Below are positions 1 through 12,422 of a stretch of 64,000 nucleotides of DNA, piece by piece. This DNA comes from Dolomedes plantarius (Eukaryota > Arthropoda > Arachnida > Araneae > Dolomedidae): NCBI GenBank assembly GCA_907164885.2, contig OU015498.1, positions 130,302,651 to 130,366,650 of the forward strand, read 5' to 3'. Both the position numbers and the translations under genes were made by a program. The notes below the pieces were generated by a model. It made no database searches, was not told the DNA's origin, and worked only from the letters and a program-made list of their open reading frames with translations. Each line of letters begins with the position of its first letter. Within the stretch, counting starts at the first letter, position 1.

Positions 1-240
1 TCACTTTTTAGAAGTTCGATTGGTGATTAGAGTCCTTCGTCAGCACATCAGCTGATTGCTTTAGGTCGCTTAATCTTCCCCGATCATCATCGATCAAGGG
101 GTTGACCGAAACTAAAGTCTTTTGAACTTTATGTCCAAAATCTCAGACCTACTGTCGCCTCGCCTCCAGGCTTGCATTGTCTGGGACATTTCCTTCTGGC
201 GTTCAATTGTCCGCTGTATTGCCTCTGGATTCCACGGTTC
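1..240 (-). pseudogene. Possible BEL/Pao-type retrotransposon scrap
   Basis: On the minus strand one frame ends with M-Q-A-W-R-R-G-D-S-R-S-E-I-L-D-I-K, and a shifted frame then reads S-V-N-P-L-I-D-D-D followed by D-L-K-Q-S-A-D-V-L. This order (basic GDS block, N-P-x-I-D-D-D, then R-L-K-Q-S-D-like) recalls the region before the integrase of BEL/Pao polyproteins. It is frameshifted, lacks the usual glycine pair after IDDD, and runs off the window edge, so this is a weak call. Confidence 0.3.
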
Positions 241-325
241 TCTCCTGTTGGGACGTGAATTGATTGAGAGGGTTTTACTATAAATTGTGAGAATCAATGG
301 ATTCTTCACAATATATATATACATA

Positions 326-496
326 CACTGAAACTTCTCTAGCCGACCACTCCTCTAAAAAGCCATATTTTCTTCAGAACCGATTACAGACTTCATAGAG
401 CCAATGTCATAGAAGAAATCCCTTTTCGACGGACACCTCTCAAAATGGCCACGTCTTTTCTGAGCCTTGACTGGCCGCCATTGAGAAGTTTCACTG
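326..496. mobile_element. MITE, TA-flanked, Tigger/mariner-like ends
   Basis: The ends are inverted repeats (cactgaaacttctct and agaagtttcactg) flanked by TA on both sides. 171 bases, with no coding content. A shorter relative lies at 6376-6444. Confidence 0.7.
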
Positions 497-647
497 TATA
501 TTTAATCATTAACAGAACCGAACCAATCATACGTTGCTCCATTGAAAATTGAAAAAGCTTTCAGTTATCCTGCAATATAAACGTGAATAAGCAGATTACA
601 GATAATCACTTATACATATCGACAAGGGTGAGGACTTGGTGTACACA

Positions 648-1091
648 CATAGGCGTAGCGTGCTTCTAACTTTTTTTTTTGGAGGGGGGGGGGCATGAAT
701 TGAATTGTTAAAGCCCTCCGCAGCGCACTGACTGTCGGACATCCTTAAAATATGAAATATTATGATTTTTTAAAATTGTATAACAATAAAATTGGTGTTT
801 GAGTAATATTCAAAAGTTATACAATGAGAAAATAAATATATAATATAAATAAAATGAGAGAAAAAAATAGCATCGAATTTTTGTTATGGATCATATTATT
901 GTAAAAACTATGTTAAGGCTAAAGACCTAATCGGAATCTTCAGTTTCACAGTTTAAAAAAGCGGGAAAAACCAACTTTCTTAAAAGTTTTCTACAATTTT
1001 CCGATTTTAACAGAACTTCTATTAACGTTTTAATTTATTTGAAGTTAAGTTGGGGGGGGGGGGGTTGTGCCCCGCTGACGCTACGCCTATG
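648..1091. mobile_element. hAT-type MITE, 444 bases
   Basis: Inverted ends cataggcgtagcg / cgctacgcctatg are flanked by 8-base direct repeats tgtacaca (640-647) and tgtaaaca (1092-1099), one mismatch. It contains a G-run near each end. Noncoding. Confidence 0.7.
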
Positions 1092-1099
1092 TGTAAACA

Positions 1100-4000
1100 C
1101 GTTAAAGTTCTCTGTCGAAAAGCAGCGCAAAAATTTTCCATGTAAACGAGATAGAAACACGATAAAATTCATTTCCTGCAACATTTACTTGACAGCGTAA
1201 AATAAAATTAAATTCTGTATGTATGAGCTGTAGAATATTGTGAAACGGATCATTAAAACTCGACCTTGGAAACAGGTTGAAACAAAAATGAGTCTTCTCG
1301 GCACGAGTCAAGAGGTCTACTTTCTCCAGCGTTTCGGTCACAAAGAATTTTGCATGTTATTGTTTCACTTTAATCGCAAGTCGATTTTTATTTATTTAAC
1401 CGAAACACGATAGCGAGTTTTATTGTGCCGGGAAACAAGTTTTTCCGCCTATACAAATGCTTCGCTGCATTGATTACACGTTTTTATGCATAAATTTCAT
1501 TCCGTGCGTGAAGGTCAAGGGGGCTTTCCTAATTTGAATTCATATCTCTTTTATCATTAAATCTTACTGTAACTGTATTCATGCAGGTCAACTAATATTT
1601 TCCATTCAGCTACAGCAAAGTACAAGAAAGTCAAGTTATTATCCTAATAAGGAAAGTACCCTCAGTAATTATGTAGAATCGTTTTCGATTTTTAAGTATC
1701 AATACCCATATTTCCGGATCCTTAAAAGAAATTTTAAAAAATATATTAACGTGTAATGTATGTATATTACTTCAATAAAGGCCCAAACTTCTCTAAAAAG
1801 TATTTAATGAATAATGACCGCTTTAAATTAACTCAATCGAGTTTTAAACTTGCTCGTTTTCCTCAAAAATCATTTCTGTGGAGAGCGTAGTTTGAGAGAT
1901 GAAATCACGTTCGTCAAAGAAAGCAGCAAAATATATTATATCAGTTTAATAAGCGATACGAATGCTTGAAAATTAAATAAAGCCAATTGCTCCTTTTCAA
2001 TTTTTAAAAAAATTACAAGTCTAGAGGCTCAATAAGAACTTTCATAAACCATTAAAGATGAAAAATACCACGGAATATTTCAGTTCGTTTATAGTTTGTT
2101 TGTTTTTTTATGTGATAATACTCCAAAAAGAAAGAGCTTAATAAAATGCTCTAAAAAATTTCACAATAATTGCTCAAATGCCCCTCCTTTCCGATAAGGT
2201 GAAATGTTTCACGATTACAAATTCAAGAACGTTTTATTTTATACAAACAAAAAAAAATTCGCGGGTAAATTTGCACCAACAAATGCAATTATAAAATCTG
2301 ATTGTCCGATACCTTTAAAACACAACATGAAAGTTAGGTAATCTGAATAATTTGCTTCGAAAGCATTAATATTCTCTTCCTCCCCTTCGGAATTACAATG
2401 GAACGTTTTCAATAGGTTATCCCCCACCCCTACCCCACCCAATAAACGAATAATTTAAAAAAAAAAATAACGAGAAAAACAGTTACAAAGTTTATTTGCA
2501 CCAACCTCCCAACTTCCTCAAGAAAAGAAAAATTTTCCCTTAGAGACCCAACCTAGGAAGGAGTTCAGGATACGCCACAGGTATCATCTTTATATTTAAC
2601 AGAAGACGACTGATTTTAAATAAAATAATTAATGACGCGCAATTTGGATTAGCATGTTCTTGCTCCTGAGGATATTTATAATTCGAGAGGATTTTTATCG
2701 TTGCATTTTACATATCATTAAGCCAGAGAGAAAGTAGCAAGAACACAGGTGATTTATATACAAGGATCGTCTGAAAATAGCACTGACACCTGCCCATTCT
2801 GTGACTTCGAAGCACAGACAGGATCTTAATTTAATCGTCCCTCTTCTGCATACAGAAGAGAGTAAAATAAAACAAGAGAGATTGTTTTGAATGGAAACTG
2901 CTCCACGAAACCTTCTAGACGCTATTTATAAATTTGGACGAGCTCCCGACACCATAGAGTACCGAACCCGCGACCCTTGAAGAATTTTTCGCGACCCCAG
3001 GAAATAAGTATATAAAGATAAACATTTTCTCAAAAATAATTTATTTCTTTGGTAAACAATATGCATGTGAAAAATAGTTGTATATATGAAAAACATTAGT
3101 AAATAAAATAAAATATATGTCTTAGATACGCGCGACGGGCGACAAGAATTAAATTCATGTTGTATCAGAATTAAATTTTCGCGACTCCAAAACTTTGCTT
3201 TACGACCCCATCGTGGCCCACAGTTTAAGAAACGTTGAACTACTGGATATCTCTCAAAAATATCACAGAGAAGTTTAAAAAAGACACGTGAAATATTTTT
3301 ACGGCACAAAATTGTTTGTTTACAGTTAGATGGGTTTTATTTCTCAGCACGACACACTTACCTGTCACCACTTTCCTCTAGCTTGGAAATATGCATTGAC
3401 AGACGAGCGATAAATCTGATGTTACGCACAGGAAACGGGGGATCAGGGGAAAGATATCAGTCGTCAACTTATGGTGCATCTGAAATTTATCAAACGAGTG
3501 GCAGCTGTGCCATTTTCAGCAGCTCTATTTTCAAATAAGTATTATACACATAGTAGGCGCCAGGTGCATTTGTATATCGATACGAAAAATTACAAATTTT
3601 ACAGGAGGGCCAAAAATCATATTAACAAATAAGTTACCGCTGTAGATAAATAAGTCACAGCTGTTCATTAAAATGTCTTTAGAATGCATTTAACACTATT
3701 TATTGAGTTTTCATATGAATCGATAGATGGAAGCAGCTGTGGGTTACCGTATTCCCACATAAAATAAAAATAGCAAAAAATAGTAGATGAGATGTTTTGG
3801 AGTTTAAGTATCGATATTGGATTATATACAAATTAATCCTGCAGAAACCATGCTACGGCGGAAAGGAACTTCAAGGACTTAAAAAAGCAGTGGTCAATTC
3901 TACAATAAGCCAATGTGTAAGATAAAAAGAATAGTTCAGCCTGTCTAGGAAATGGCCAGATATTGTGGTTATCTCGGTACAACGGATAGACCAAGGTCCA

Positions 4001-4367
4001 ACCTGAAAAATCTGTTGCACTGAATGACAGTTGATATAGCACGTTTTTTCGTAAACGGTTCTGCGGGTCGTTTCCAATCAGAGCCCTTTGTAGCAGCCCC
4101 CCCCCCCCAAAAAAAAAAAATAAATAAATAAATAAATAAAAATAAAATTAAATAAAAAATTAAATAAATAAATAATAAAAAAAATGTAGAAATTCGTCAC
4201 TCCAAACCAGATTTGCTAATATTTATAAGCAGCTTCAAAAACAATTTTAAAATTTCTCCGGAGTTTTACAAAGCAACGCAACCGTATGACTTTTTATAGC
4301 ATTCTAAGAATAAAATTTGTTAAAATTCTTTACTTCAAATTTAATATTTATGTCCATTTATTAGTAA
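1100..4367. other. Noncoding, AT-rich; one degraded repeat
   Basis: No gene is supported. The stretch from about 2955 to 3245 looks like an old hAT-related repeat read on the minus strand (cagtagttcaacgtttctt, then a guanine-rich 'CGACCCC'-type body), without a matching second end or clear target duplication. 4098-4190 is a C-run followed by A-rich low-complexity sequence. Confidence 0.55.
2955..3245 (-). mobile_element. Degraded hAT-like repeat (one recognisable end)
   Basis: The minus strand starts cagtagttcaacgtttct and continues with phrases such as ctgtgggccacgatggggtcg, typical of widespread noncoding hAT repeats. The far end and the duplication are lost, and the open frame through it is not a gene. 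Confidence 0.4.
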
Positions 4368-5710
4368 ACTAGCGGCCCGTCCCGACTTTGTCCGGGTTGA
4401 ACAAAATATTATACCAATAAATTTCCAGTTGATAGCCAATAAATTGTATATCTTTTTTTACCTTAATAATAACCTAAATAATACCTTATATTAATTTTAT
4501 GTTAGTTAATAATTAAAATAATTTTTTAAAAGAAAAAGGCGTGCCGGAGAACGGCTAGGTTCGAACCGCTAGCGTCAGAACAGAAGCCCACGGCAATAGC
4601 ACCACGATAAGGATTGTTGAAATCTTCGGAACAAAAAGCGGTAGAAGATAGTAGCGGAAACAATGGAGATTGTTAGGATTAAGCGCCTAACTTTATTTCT
4701 ACTGATTAGATATACATAATATATAGCCTATGTCCATCTGGAATAATGTACCTTTCAAACAGTGCAATAATTTTTCAAATAGGTACAGTGGTTCTGAAGA
4801 TTACCCTCCACGTACAAAATCGCTCTCTCTTTATATATAAGTATAGATGATCAGATATACATAATATACAGCCTATGTCCATCTGGAATAATGTACCTTT
4901 CAAACAGTGAAAGAAATTCTCAAATAGGTGAAGTGGTTCTGGAGATTACCCTCCACGTACAAAATCCGCTCTCTCTTTATATATAAGTATAGATGATCAG
5001 ATATACATAATATACAGCCTATGTCCATCTGGAATAATGTACCTTTCAAACAGTGAAAGAATTTTTCAAATAGGTGAAGTGGTTCTGGAGATTGCCCTCC
5101 ACGTACAAAATCGATCTCTCTTTATATATAAGTATAGATATAGAAGAAGCCCACCGCGATAGCACCACGCTAAGGATCGTTGAAGACTTCGGCACAAAAA
5201 GCGGTAGAGTACAGTAGCGGTAACAATGGAGATTGTTAGAATTAAGCCCTTAACTTAATTTCTACTGATCAGATATACACAATATATAGCCTATGTCCAT
5301 CTGGAATAAAGTACCTTTCAAACAGTGAAAGAATTTTTCAAATAGGTGAAGTGGTTCTGGAGATTACCCTCCACGTACAAAATCCGCTCTCTCTTTATAT
5401 ATAAGTATATATATAGATGATCAGATATACATAATATACAGCCTATGTCCATCTGGAATAATGTACCTTTCAAACAGTGAAAGAATTTTTCAAATAGGTG
5501 AAGTGAGTCTGGAGATTACCCTCCACGTACAAAATCCGCTCTCTCTTTATATATAAGTATAGATGATCAGATATACATAATATACAGCCTATGTCCATCT
5601 GGAATAATGTACCTTTCAAACAGTGAAAGAATTTTTCAAATAGGTGAAGTGGTTCTGGAGATTACCTTCCACGTACAAAATCCGCTCTCTCTTTATATAT
5701 AAGTATAGAT
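4368..5710 (+). repeat. Interspersed repeat with tandemly amplified 146-base tail
   Basis: Begins actagcggcccgtcccgact. It contains a module with a palindromic ggttcgaacc (about 4559-4568), then at least six copies of a tail unit whose agatatac starts lie at 4708, 4853, 4999, 5271, 5423 and 5569, so most steps are 145-152 bases. Each unit ends in a ctctctctttatatataagtatagat stretch. Part of the upstream module (about 5146-5270) is repeated between units 3 and 4. The family resembles widespread arthropod repeats starting ACTAGCGGCCCG; I do not know its class. Confidence 0.8.
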
Positions 5711-5772
5711 TACTCAAAGGAAATAAATTAAATAAAAGTTTGTAATGACGTACAAATTGGTCAAATAGATAA

Positions 5773-5977
5773 GTCTAGTTAGTACTCCTCCGGTTCCCCA
5801 GGCCATTGGGCCTATAAACCATGAATCACCTGAAGACCAGTCGCTACGTAGCAATACCTGAATACGCAGTCGAGGGTTAATTTCCCAAGTTCGGTGACAT
5901 TTTTCATTGCTGTGAGGCTCGAGGATGCCGGACAAACAGTACAGATCTGTCATCCACTCAAGGCACCCCAAGCCCCC
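5773..5977 (+). mobile_element. Retroposed short repeat (SINE-like) with 15-base target duplication
   Basis: The perfect direct repeat tggtcaaatagataa at 5758-5772 and 5978-5992 brackets 205 bases. The end near 5961-5977 (ggcaccccaagcc) is shared with the SINE at 29172-29451. No convincing box A/box B pair is visible. Orientation is inferred from the shared end only. The open frame on the minus strand is incidental. Confidence 0.65.
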
Positions 5978-6168
5978 TGGTCAAATAGATAAATTTAAGC
6001 TTATTTATTTATTTTTTTTAAGAGAGAAGAAAACCCCTAGTTCAAAGTATGCTTTGGCAAAAATGATTCAAAATGCTCGGCTATAGTTTACCGAAAAATA
6101 CTAATGTTCATCTCATGCCTGTTCAGATTCTAATAACGAACAAACAATACTACGTGGGTGCTGGTCTT

Positions 6169-6170
<2 letters not shown>

Positions 6171-6245
<75 letters not shown>

Positions 6246-6246
6246 T
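6171..6246. repeat. AT microsatellite
   Basis: An almost unbroken (AT)n run with a short ataataata interruption. Confidence 0.9.
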
Positions 6247-6375
6247 GAAATACAAATCTTAACTATATATTTTAATTGATTAAGTATAATTTGATAGATT
6301 ACTTCACTTGAAATATGGGCGAAATAGAAATGAAATTCTCTTTTAAAAACCCATTTTTAATAACAAAATGAAATA

Positions 6376-6444
6376 AAGTGAAACTTCTCTAGCCGGCCAC
6401 TTTTTTTCAGAACCATGACTGGTCAACGTAGAGAAGTTTCACTG
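6376..6444. mobile_element. Short MITE related to 326-496
   Basis: Ends agtgaaacttctctagccgg and agagaagtttcactg are inverted; TA follows the right end. It is internally deleted to 69 bases. Confidence 0.6.
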
Positions 6445-9054
6445 TAATTATTTTCCTTTTAAAAATACTGAGACAGTTCGTGAATGATTATGACAAAATT
6501 ATAGAGTTTAAAAATGCCGGCTATTTCACAGGGATTCTACGGGAAATTATGGAACTCGCCAAAGTCCTAAGCGATTTTGAATCGCTAATTAATATTGTTA
6601 TGATGATTGAATGGTATTTTTTTCTTTGTGGCCTAAACACTTTGACCTTCGACCTAATTTCATTTCCCCAGATAATTCCTAATTTTTCAGAAGCTTCAAC
6701 AACTTTGTATTAAAAAAAATCCTTAATTTACTGTTATCTATAAGGAACACACATTAAATAAAAGTTTTAGATACAAATTTTTTCTGTAAACATAAGTAAA
6801 ATTTACGATATTGTTTAAACAACCTTTTTTTTTTAGGGAGAAGTATGTTGCCTTTTTTTTCAGTTTTTAACTTTTGAAATACGGTTCAAGTGCATCAATG
6901 GTGCAAATATACAGAAAGAAAAGACATTAAAAATACACAACTATTGTAAATAAAAACGAATTTAATACAAATGGAAATTTAAAATAACTATTAGACCCAC
7001 ATTTAGCTGCCTAATCAATAAAAGAAAATATAAATTAAATAAATGTAAAACAGGAATTTATAGAGTGAATAGAAATAAATTGTTAGATGTCTAATGCTTC
7101 TAGTTTATACACTTCCTACGGTTCATTTCCGTAGTTTCTGACAATTTCAATCGTGTTTTTATTTGATTCACACAATAGACACATACACACCAAATTGATA
7201 CAACACGAGCATCGAAAGTCTTTTTATGAAACGAGAAGAATTTTGGTTTCCATCCAGCAGTCTAGCCTTGAATTTGAACGGAGCGCCAGGCTACCGCAGG
7301 TTTCGTCAATCAGTTCCAGTTTGTTTATACACACACTTAGCTCTTGCACTTCCTCTTGGCAAAAGAACTTAAGGGCGCGGTTTTCTTTTCAGGGTTGCTA
7401 AAACTTAAACATCTGACTCACAGACGCAGACGCCTGTAGTAAACAGTTCATCCTCGAACTGCGCCAGCGCAAAAAATACTCGAAAGAGAGAATAAATTTC
7501 AGTTTTGAAATGTGATGAATCAAACATATAGTCCCATTTAAGCAAGAACTGTAAAATATTCACTCCAGTGTAGAATATCCCATACTATAATTGCAAACTT
7601 AGGTATAGGAAAACGCAGGGGTGCCGTTTCGAGAGTTTGCCTATTATTTATTTATTTAGGAGGGGGGGGGGATAGCAGAGATGAAGTTTCAACTAAACGA
7701 GATGAAAACCAGAAAGTGCGATCAGGTTTCCAAGTGCCTCCATTTAATTGTATATTGGTCTTAAAATTAGCTGGATACTAATGTAGTACATTTCAAAAAA
7801 ATCAACTACAACTATTGTATCTGATGGCGGAATAATGAGTTGAAGATCATCTTTCAACACTAAAGATAGATAAATATAACACTGTGCCACATCAGTGAAA
7901 CGGTATGTAATTTCATAATTAATGCTGTTTATAACTTTCTAAATTCACTGTCAGCTCAAGAACAAAAGCTTTTCTTTCTGTTACTTCAAAGAGAGCTTGC
8001 GAGATACTATAATAAATACGATACATATGGTGAAATTGAAGACACTGAAACTTGAGACAGCTGAAAGATGAATTATTTATGCTGAAAATTTCTTACAAGC
8101 AGCAGAGACTACTATGCAATATTGATGTCACGTGTCCATTGCAACAAAGTTAATCTCAAGTTTCGAATTATTATATAAAACGAAGGGAATTAAAAGTTCT
8201 ATATTATTAAAATTTAAATTTTTTTCTCAAACTGTTTCACCACATCTTGTTGAAAAACTTTACCTGTGCAAATTGAAAACAACACAAATTTGAAATTTAT
8301 TGAAATAGTCATTAAACAAAACATAGAAATTTGATAACGATAATAAATATTATAAATTATGAGTCTGATTTAAACTCACATGCCAACATTTAATCCTGTA
8401 ATTTCTTTCCTCTGCATTTGAAATTGCTCCATTCAGAGCAAAAATCTGGAAAAAGTCACTGAAAACTTTTCATATTTCGAGATTTTTATTTGAGCGAAAA
8501 TTGATAGCAAATGGGATTCTTTCATAATTTTTACTCCTTTTAATACATAAAAATGTTTCCATTAACAAAAATATTTTTCTTTTTCTGTTGAATGATAATA
8601 TTAACGATTTTAAACATATTCCATCTATAAAAACTTCGTCTTACATTTAAACATCAAATTACACTTCGACTATCTACTTTCCTTTAATTTCCGATATTTT
8701 TTTCTCTAAAATAAGTGCATGAGATCAAATTCTTTCTCATGCAATTCGTGTAGTTTTCATAGCTTTCTAAGATTTGCGAAGCAAACGTCTTGGCGATTAT
8801 TCAGGTAAACGAGAAGCCCTGAAAGTATTTTGATCAAGCACAATTTCCTTCAAGTTACACTTTTTACAAGCATCAAACAGGAGTATACTCATACGAGATA
8901 ATTTTGTAAAATTTTATTCCGTATTAATAATGAAACATATCAATCGACCTATAAAATGATGGTAAAATTCAATACGTGTAATATCCAAAAATACATATGC
9001 AAATAATTTTCAAGGATAAATCTGAAAATTAAAACAAAAAATAAATTGCAACTC

Positions 9055-9060
9055 TTTATT
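9055..9060 (-). terminator. Polyadenylation signal of the FAM162-like gene
   Basis: AATAAA on the minus strand, 80 bases after the stop codon and properly placed for a short 3' UTR. Confidence 0.6.
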
Positions 9061-9139
9061 TATACATATACTCATCGTAGAATTTACAAACAACAACTTT
9101 TAAAATGATATCTAAGGTTTCAGTAGACACATGCTTCAG

Positions 9140-9320
9140 TTACTTCTTGTCATTCTGTTCTTCATGCCATTTCGCATTCATTTTCTGAATGCTTTCTCCC
9201 CGCTTAGCTGCTTTTTTACCAATGTATACTACAAAAACACAACCAAGGGCAGTTAATACACAAAATATAACGTTAAGTTTGATGCGAGCCCAGTCATGAG
9301 TAGACTTCATAGTATCAGCG
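9140..9320 (-). CDS. FAM162: FAM162-like coding exon 3 (membrane helix and C-terminus)
   Basis: Last base of codon 74, residues 75-133 and the TAA stop (9142-9140). It contains W-A-R-I-K-L, a hydrophobic helix of about 19 residues ending in V-V-Y-I, then G-K-K-A-A-K-R-G-E-S-I and a charged tail. Human FAM162A reads MRVKISYL..., VVGCIFMVIEGKKAAQRHE at the same places, so the match is direct. The acceptor has a T-rich tract ending CTTCTAG. Confidence 0.9.
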
Positions 9321-10360
9321 CTAGAAGAAAAAAAAAATTATCTTAACCATAATATTTCACATGCAAACTTTAACACACCACAATGATGTAATATCCCGTA
9401 AACACATAATTTCAAACTACATACCCGGAGAATTTTCCATTTGGTCACTCAATAACCGCCTCATGCATATGATAGTATATCATACGGGCGCGCAAACTAC
9501 TCGCGCGACAGCGCTAATTCGTATGTGGCAAAAAACGATCATAAAAATCAACAAGCCGTATCTCGTTCGCTATATATTTTTTAATGCATTTCTAGAAAAG
9601 TTCACAGAAACAGTTGACTTCGAAATTATGCCATATCATGTTATGTTAGCATGTGTCAATAATACATCACTAATACTCGAGATAAAATTTTTTCTAAAGT
9701 TGGGCATTTGTATATTCGTTGTCATGTGCATAAGTTTGATTTCAATTGACATTTTTTAATAGTATCTGTGTCTATTTATTGCTGAACTGCATTAGATAAA
9801 CCTAGCGTGGTTTTATCTCGACAAATATACATAAGTTTTAATATTATAAAAATATGACTCAATATGTCTAGTAATAGTGAATAGGAGTCTGGAGGCATTA
9901 GTGCATAATGCTGGGCTTTGTGTACAATGCTTTAAAATTTACTATACCAACAAAAAATTTTAAGATAAATTGTGGTCCTTTAAAGTTTTTCCACAACACT
10001 CTAAATATAACTCTTACGAAAGTACGTTATGGCAGATTTAAAATGGTCTGCAGGGCGGAACTCTATTCAAAACTAGCATTTGGTTCTCGATTTTAAGCGA
10101 ACTGAAAATAGAACCAAGTGGTTCCTGGTGGCATAAGATAATGTAATTCAATTAAATTCACGGCGATTTGAAAAAAAATGAAACATAAAAGTTCGATTAA
10201 CACAAAATGACAGATATTATTCGTCATCGACCTCCATAATTTTTTAAAGCAGGTTTCTCTTCCGTTGATTCTGTGTACTTAATGCTACAAGACTCATAAA
10301 ATATGCTTAAATATATTTTTTTCATGAAACCAATAAAACTTAAAAAAAGTATCAACTGTT

Positions 10361-10550
10361 CAGTGGCGCACGGGGCCCTGCCCTCCCCCCCGCCCCAAAG
10401 AAATAGAAATTGCATTATGAATATTGATTTTGCACTGTAAATATTTTTATTCGTTCATCTCGCCCCCCCCCCCCCATGCATTATAAATATATTTATCCGT
10501 CCATCTCGCTCCCCCCCCCCCCCAGGAAAAAAATCCTGGGTGCGCCACTA
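10361..10550. mobile_element. hAT-type MITE with C-runs
   Basis: Inverted ends cagtggcgca / tgcgccacta are flanked by 8-base repeats caactgtt (10353-10360) and caactctt (10551-10558). Inside are C-runs of more than ten and an internal duplication (ttattcgttcatctcgc / ttatccgtccatctcgc). Confidence 0.75.
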
Positions 10551-11699
10551 CAACTCTTTAACACTCTAGAAAACTATCTTTTGATTAAACATACTTCTAT
10601 TTTTAGATTGTTAAAATTCCAGATGTTTCAAGAATTCAATTTAAAAAAATAGCTAACATCATATGGAAACATTGCTAGGGCATGAATTGCGAAGAAATGA
10701 AAGATGCTTTGGCAGGCATTCCTGATCTCGAATCCCTTCACCCTATGAAGTGTCACAGAACTGTTATTTATTTCAGCTGAAACACTCGCAAATTCTTAAA
10801 CAAGAATTTTTATTTATTATTTATTTATTTTATTTTATTTTATTTATTTATTTATCTTTTTTTCTTTTTTTTTTTTTTTTTGGGGGGGGGTTGTCTCGAT
10901 TTAAAAAGTAACTATAAAATGAATTTCTATAAAATTAGGATATAGTTTTGCGAAATTTTTGTCCTAGTTTTTGTCAGCAGATAACGCAAGTACGAAACAA
11001 GGTTTTGAAGATCTTACGAAATTCGCAAGTTTTAAACAACGGTACGAAAGGAGTAGAAAGGAAAAGGAAAAGCTCTGCCAAATACCACTTGGGGTCAATT
11101 CATATTATACAGTGGCGCAAGCATGGGGAAGAAAATTTTAGTTCGAATCACTCCTCGGTAGCCTAAAAATCGGTTTAAAGAAATAGTAATTCCAAGGAAA
11201 TTGGTATTTTTTCATCCCCCCCCCCACCTCCTGAAAATAAAATTTCTTCTTCCCAAGCTTGAACACGTCTATTACGATACTGTCCTATTTCCACGAGAAA
11301 AGCCCTGGATAAGATTGTTAACGCTCACATATACTTTAAGTCAGAGGGGTGATAGGCACCAATTATAGTAATATAATTATGCCTTAAGCACAATTTTAGC
11401 AATTCACATTAACTCCACTTAATTCTAAGACACCAATATTCCGTTTTCTCTCTATTTTATAAAGAACGTTTCATTGAAACATCTGTAATTGATTAATATA
11501 AATTTTTATACTGGAAAGTATTTTTTAAACTTCATTTTTTAGATTTAATGTTATATTATGCAGTTTTTCTCCTTTTTAAAAATTAACCGAAAAGTCACTG
11601 TTTTTAACTGTTGTGATTTAGACATTTATCTTATAAAAAAGTGAGCAAAAAAAAATTTAAATAAAAGCACTGGTTTCACATAGAATAATTTATTCAGAT

Positions 11700-11870
11700 A
11701 TTCAAGTCTCTTTCTTCTGGATTCTCTTCATCATCTGACTAGGAATCTGGTTCGACTCCTTCACACGTACCTCATTTAAGTTTATCAACAAGGTCCTCTA
11801 ATCTTTTTCCCGGTATATATTTTCCACTTTTTTGACATGTTGCGTATTCAAAGTCCGATGACTGCTTAAA
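11700..11870 (-). pseudogene. Unidentified coding-like remnant
   Basis: One minus-strand frame reads Q-S-S-D-F-E-Y-A-T-C-Q-K-S-G-K-Y-I-P-G-K-R-L-E-D-L, then V-D-K-L-K-stop, a short piece, a second stop, and S-D-D-E-E-N-P-E-E-R. The charged composition looks like decayed protein sequence, but I recognise no family. Confidence 0.2.
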
Positions 11871-12173
11871 CTTAAATCACGTCACGTTTAACTTTTTTAC
11901 GAAACGTTTCGCAGAATACCTCCTATCACACTCCACAATTTTGAGTTTACTTCATCACCATTTAAAAATCAATATTTTACCGAAGCGGCGAAAAAAAAGA
12001 GACAAATATAGTGAATTAAATGAAACAGTCGGGTACGATTAATAAGCTGTCTTTTTATGAGAGGAACACTTTTAATTTTTTTTCCGATGAACTACAGACA
12101 AACACAAATGAGCTAAATAAATTTAATTTTCGATGTTTGGATAGTTTATACTGTTTAAATGGATAAACTGTAC

Positions 12174-12261
12174 CTGACAGTTTTGGGTACATCTGCAACA
12201 GATGGATATTTCTTCATCCAAACTAGCAAATACTTGTCTAAAGTAGTTGGTGAATGACTTC
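12174..12261 (-). CDS. FAM162: FAM162-like coding exon 2 (conserved W/K block)
   Basis: Completes codon 45, encodes residues 46-73 and contributes two bases of codon 74. The Y-L-L-V-W-M-K-K-Y and D-V-P-K-T-V-S signatures align with KILIWSGRFKKEDEIPETVS of human FAM162A. The acceptor is GATGTTTTCAG and the donor CTGTCAG|GTACAG. At 88 bases it is too short to stand out as a frame by itself. Confidence 0.88.
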
Positions 12262-12422
12262 CTGAAAACATCAAACTTAATAAATAATGGCAAGCATAAA
12301 AGCATAACAAACACAAAAACATAATAACAAACGACAAAATAACACATCTCTATTGTACAGAAAATACGAATATAAGTAGATTATGAAACTGCTTGTAGAT
12401 GGTTGTCTTGCGACTTTTCAAG

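Larger units (their letters stand above)
5993..9054. other. Noncoding stretch with minor repeats
   Basis: Holds an AT microsatellite (6171-6246), a short MITE (6376-6444) and a G-run near 7664. 7230-7480 is slightly less AT-rich, but no exon is supported there. The rest is featureless AT-rich DNA. Confidence 0.6.
9321..12173 (-). other. FAM162-like intron 2 (2.9 kb)
   Basis: No other exon was seen. It holds a hAT-type MITE (10361-10550), a second, one-ended copy starting cagtggcgcaagc near 11110, low-complexity T-rich DNA ending in a G-run (10800-10890), and a degraded coding-looking scrap at 11700-11870. Confidence 0.7.

Noticed and set aside
2926..3309. 127-codon minus-strand frame
   Set aside because: It runs through a degraded noncoding hAT-like repeat and has no protein resemblance.
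4559..4568. Palindromic ggttcgaacc taken as a tRNA gene or SINE box B
   Set aside because: No box A at proper spacing and no cloverleaf could be drawn around it; it belongs to the ACTAGCGGCCCG repeat.
4700..5715. Regular repeats considered as a CRISPR array
   Set aside because: The units are full-length tandem copies without unique spacers, and the genome is clearly animal.
5714..5971. 85-codon minus-strand frame
   Set aside because: Falls within a retroposed short repeat flanked by a 15-base duplication.
9361..9759. 132-codon plus-strand frame next to FAM162 exon 3
   Set aside because: AT-rich codons, no recognisable motif, and it lies within the predicted intron on the opposite strand.
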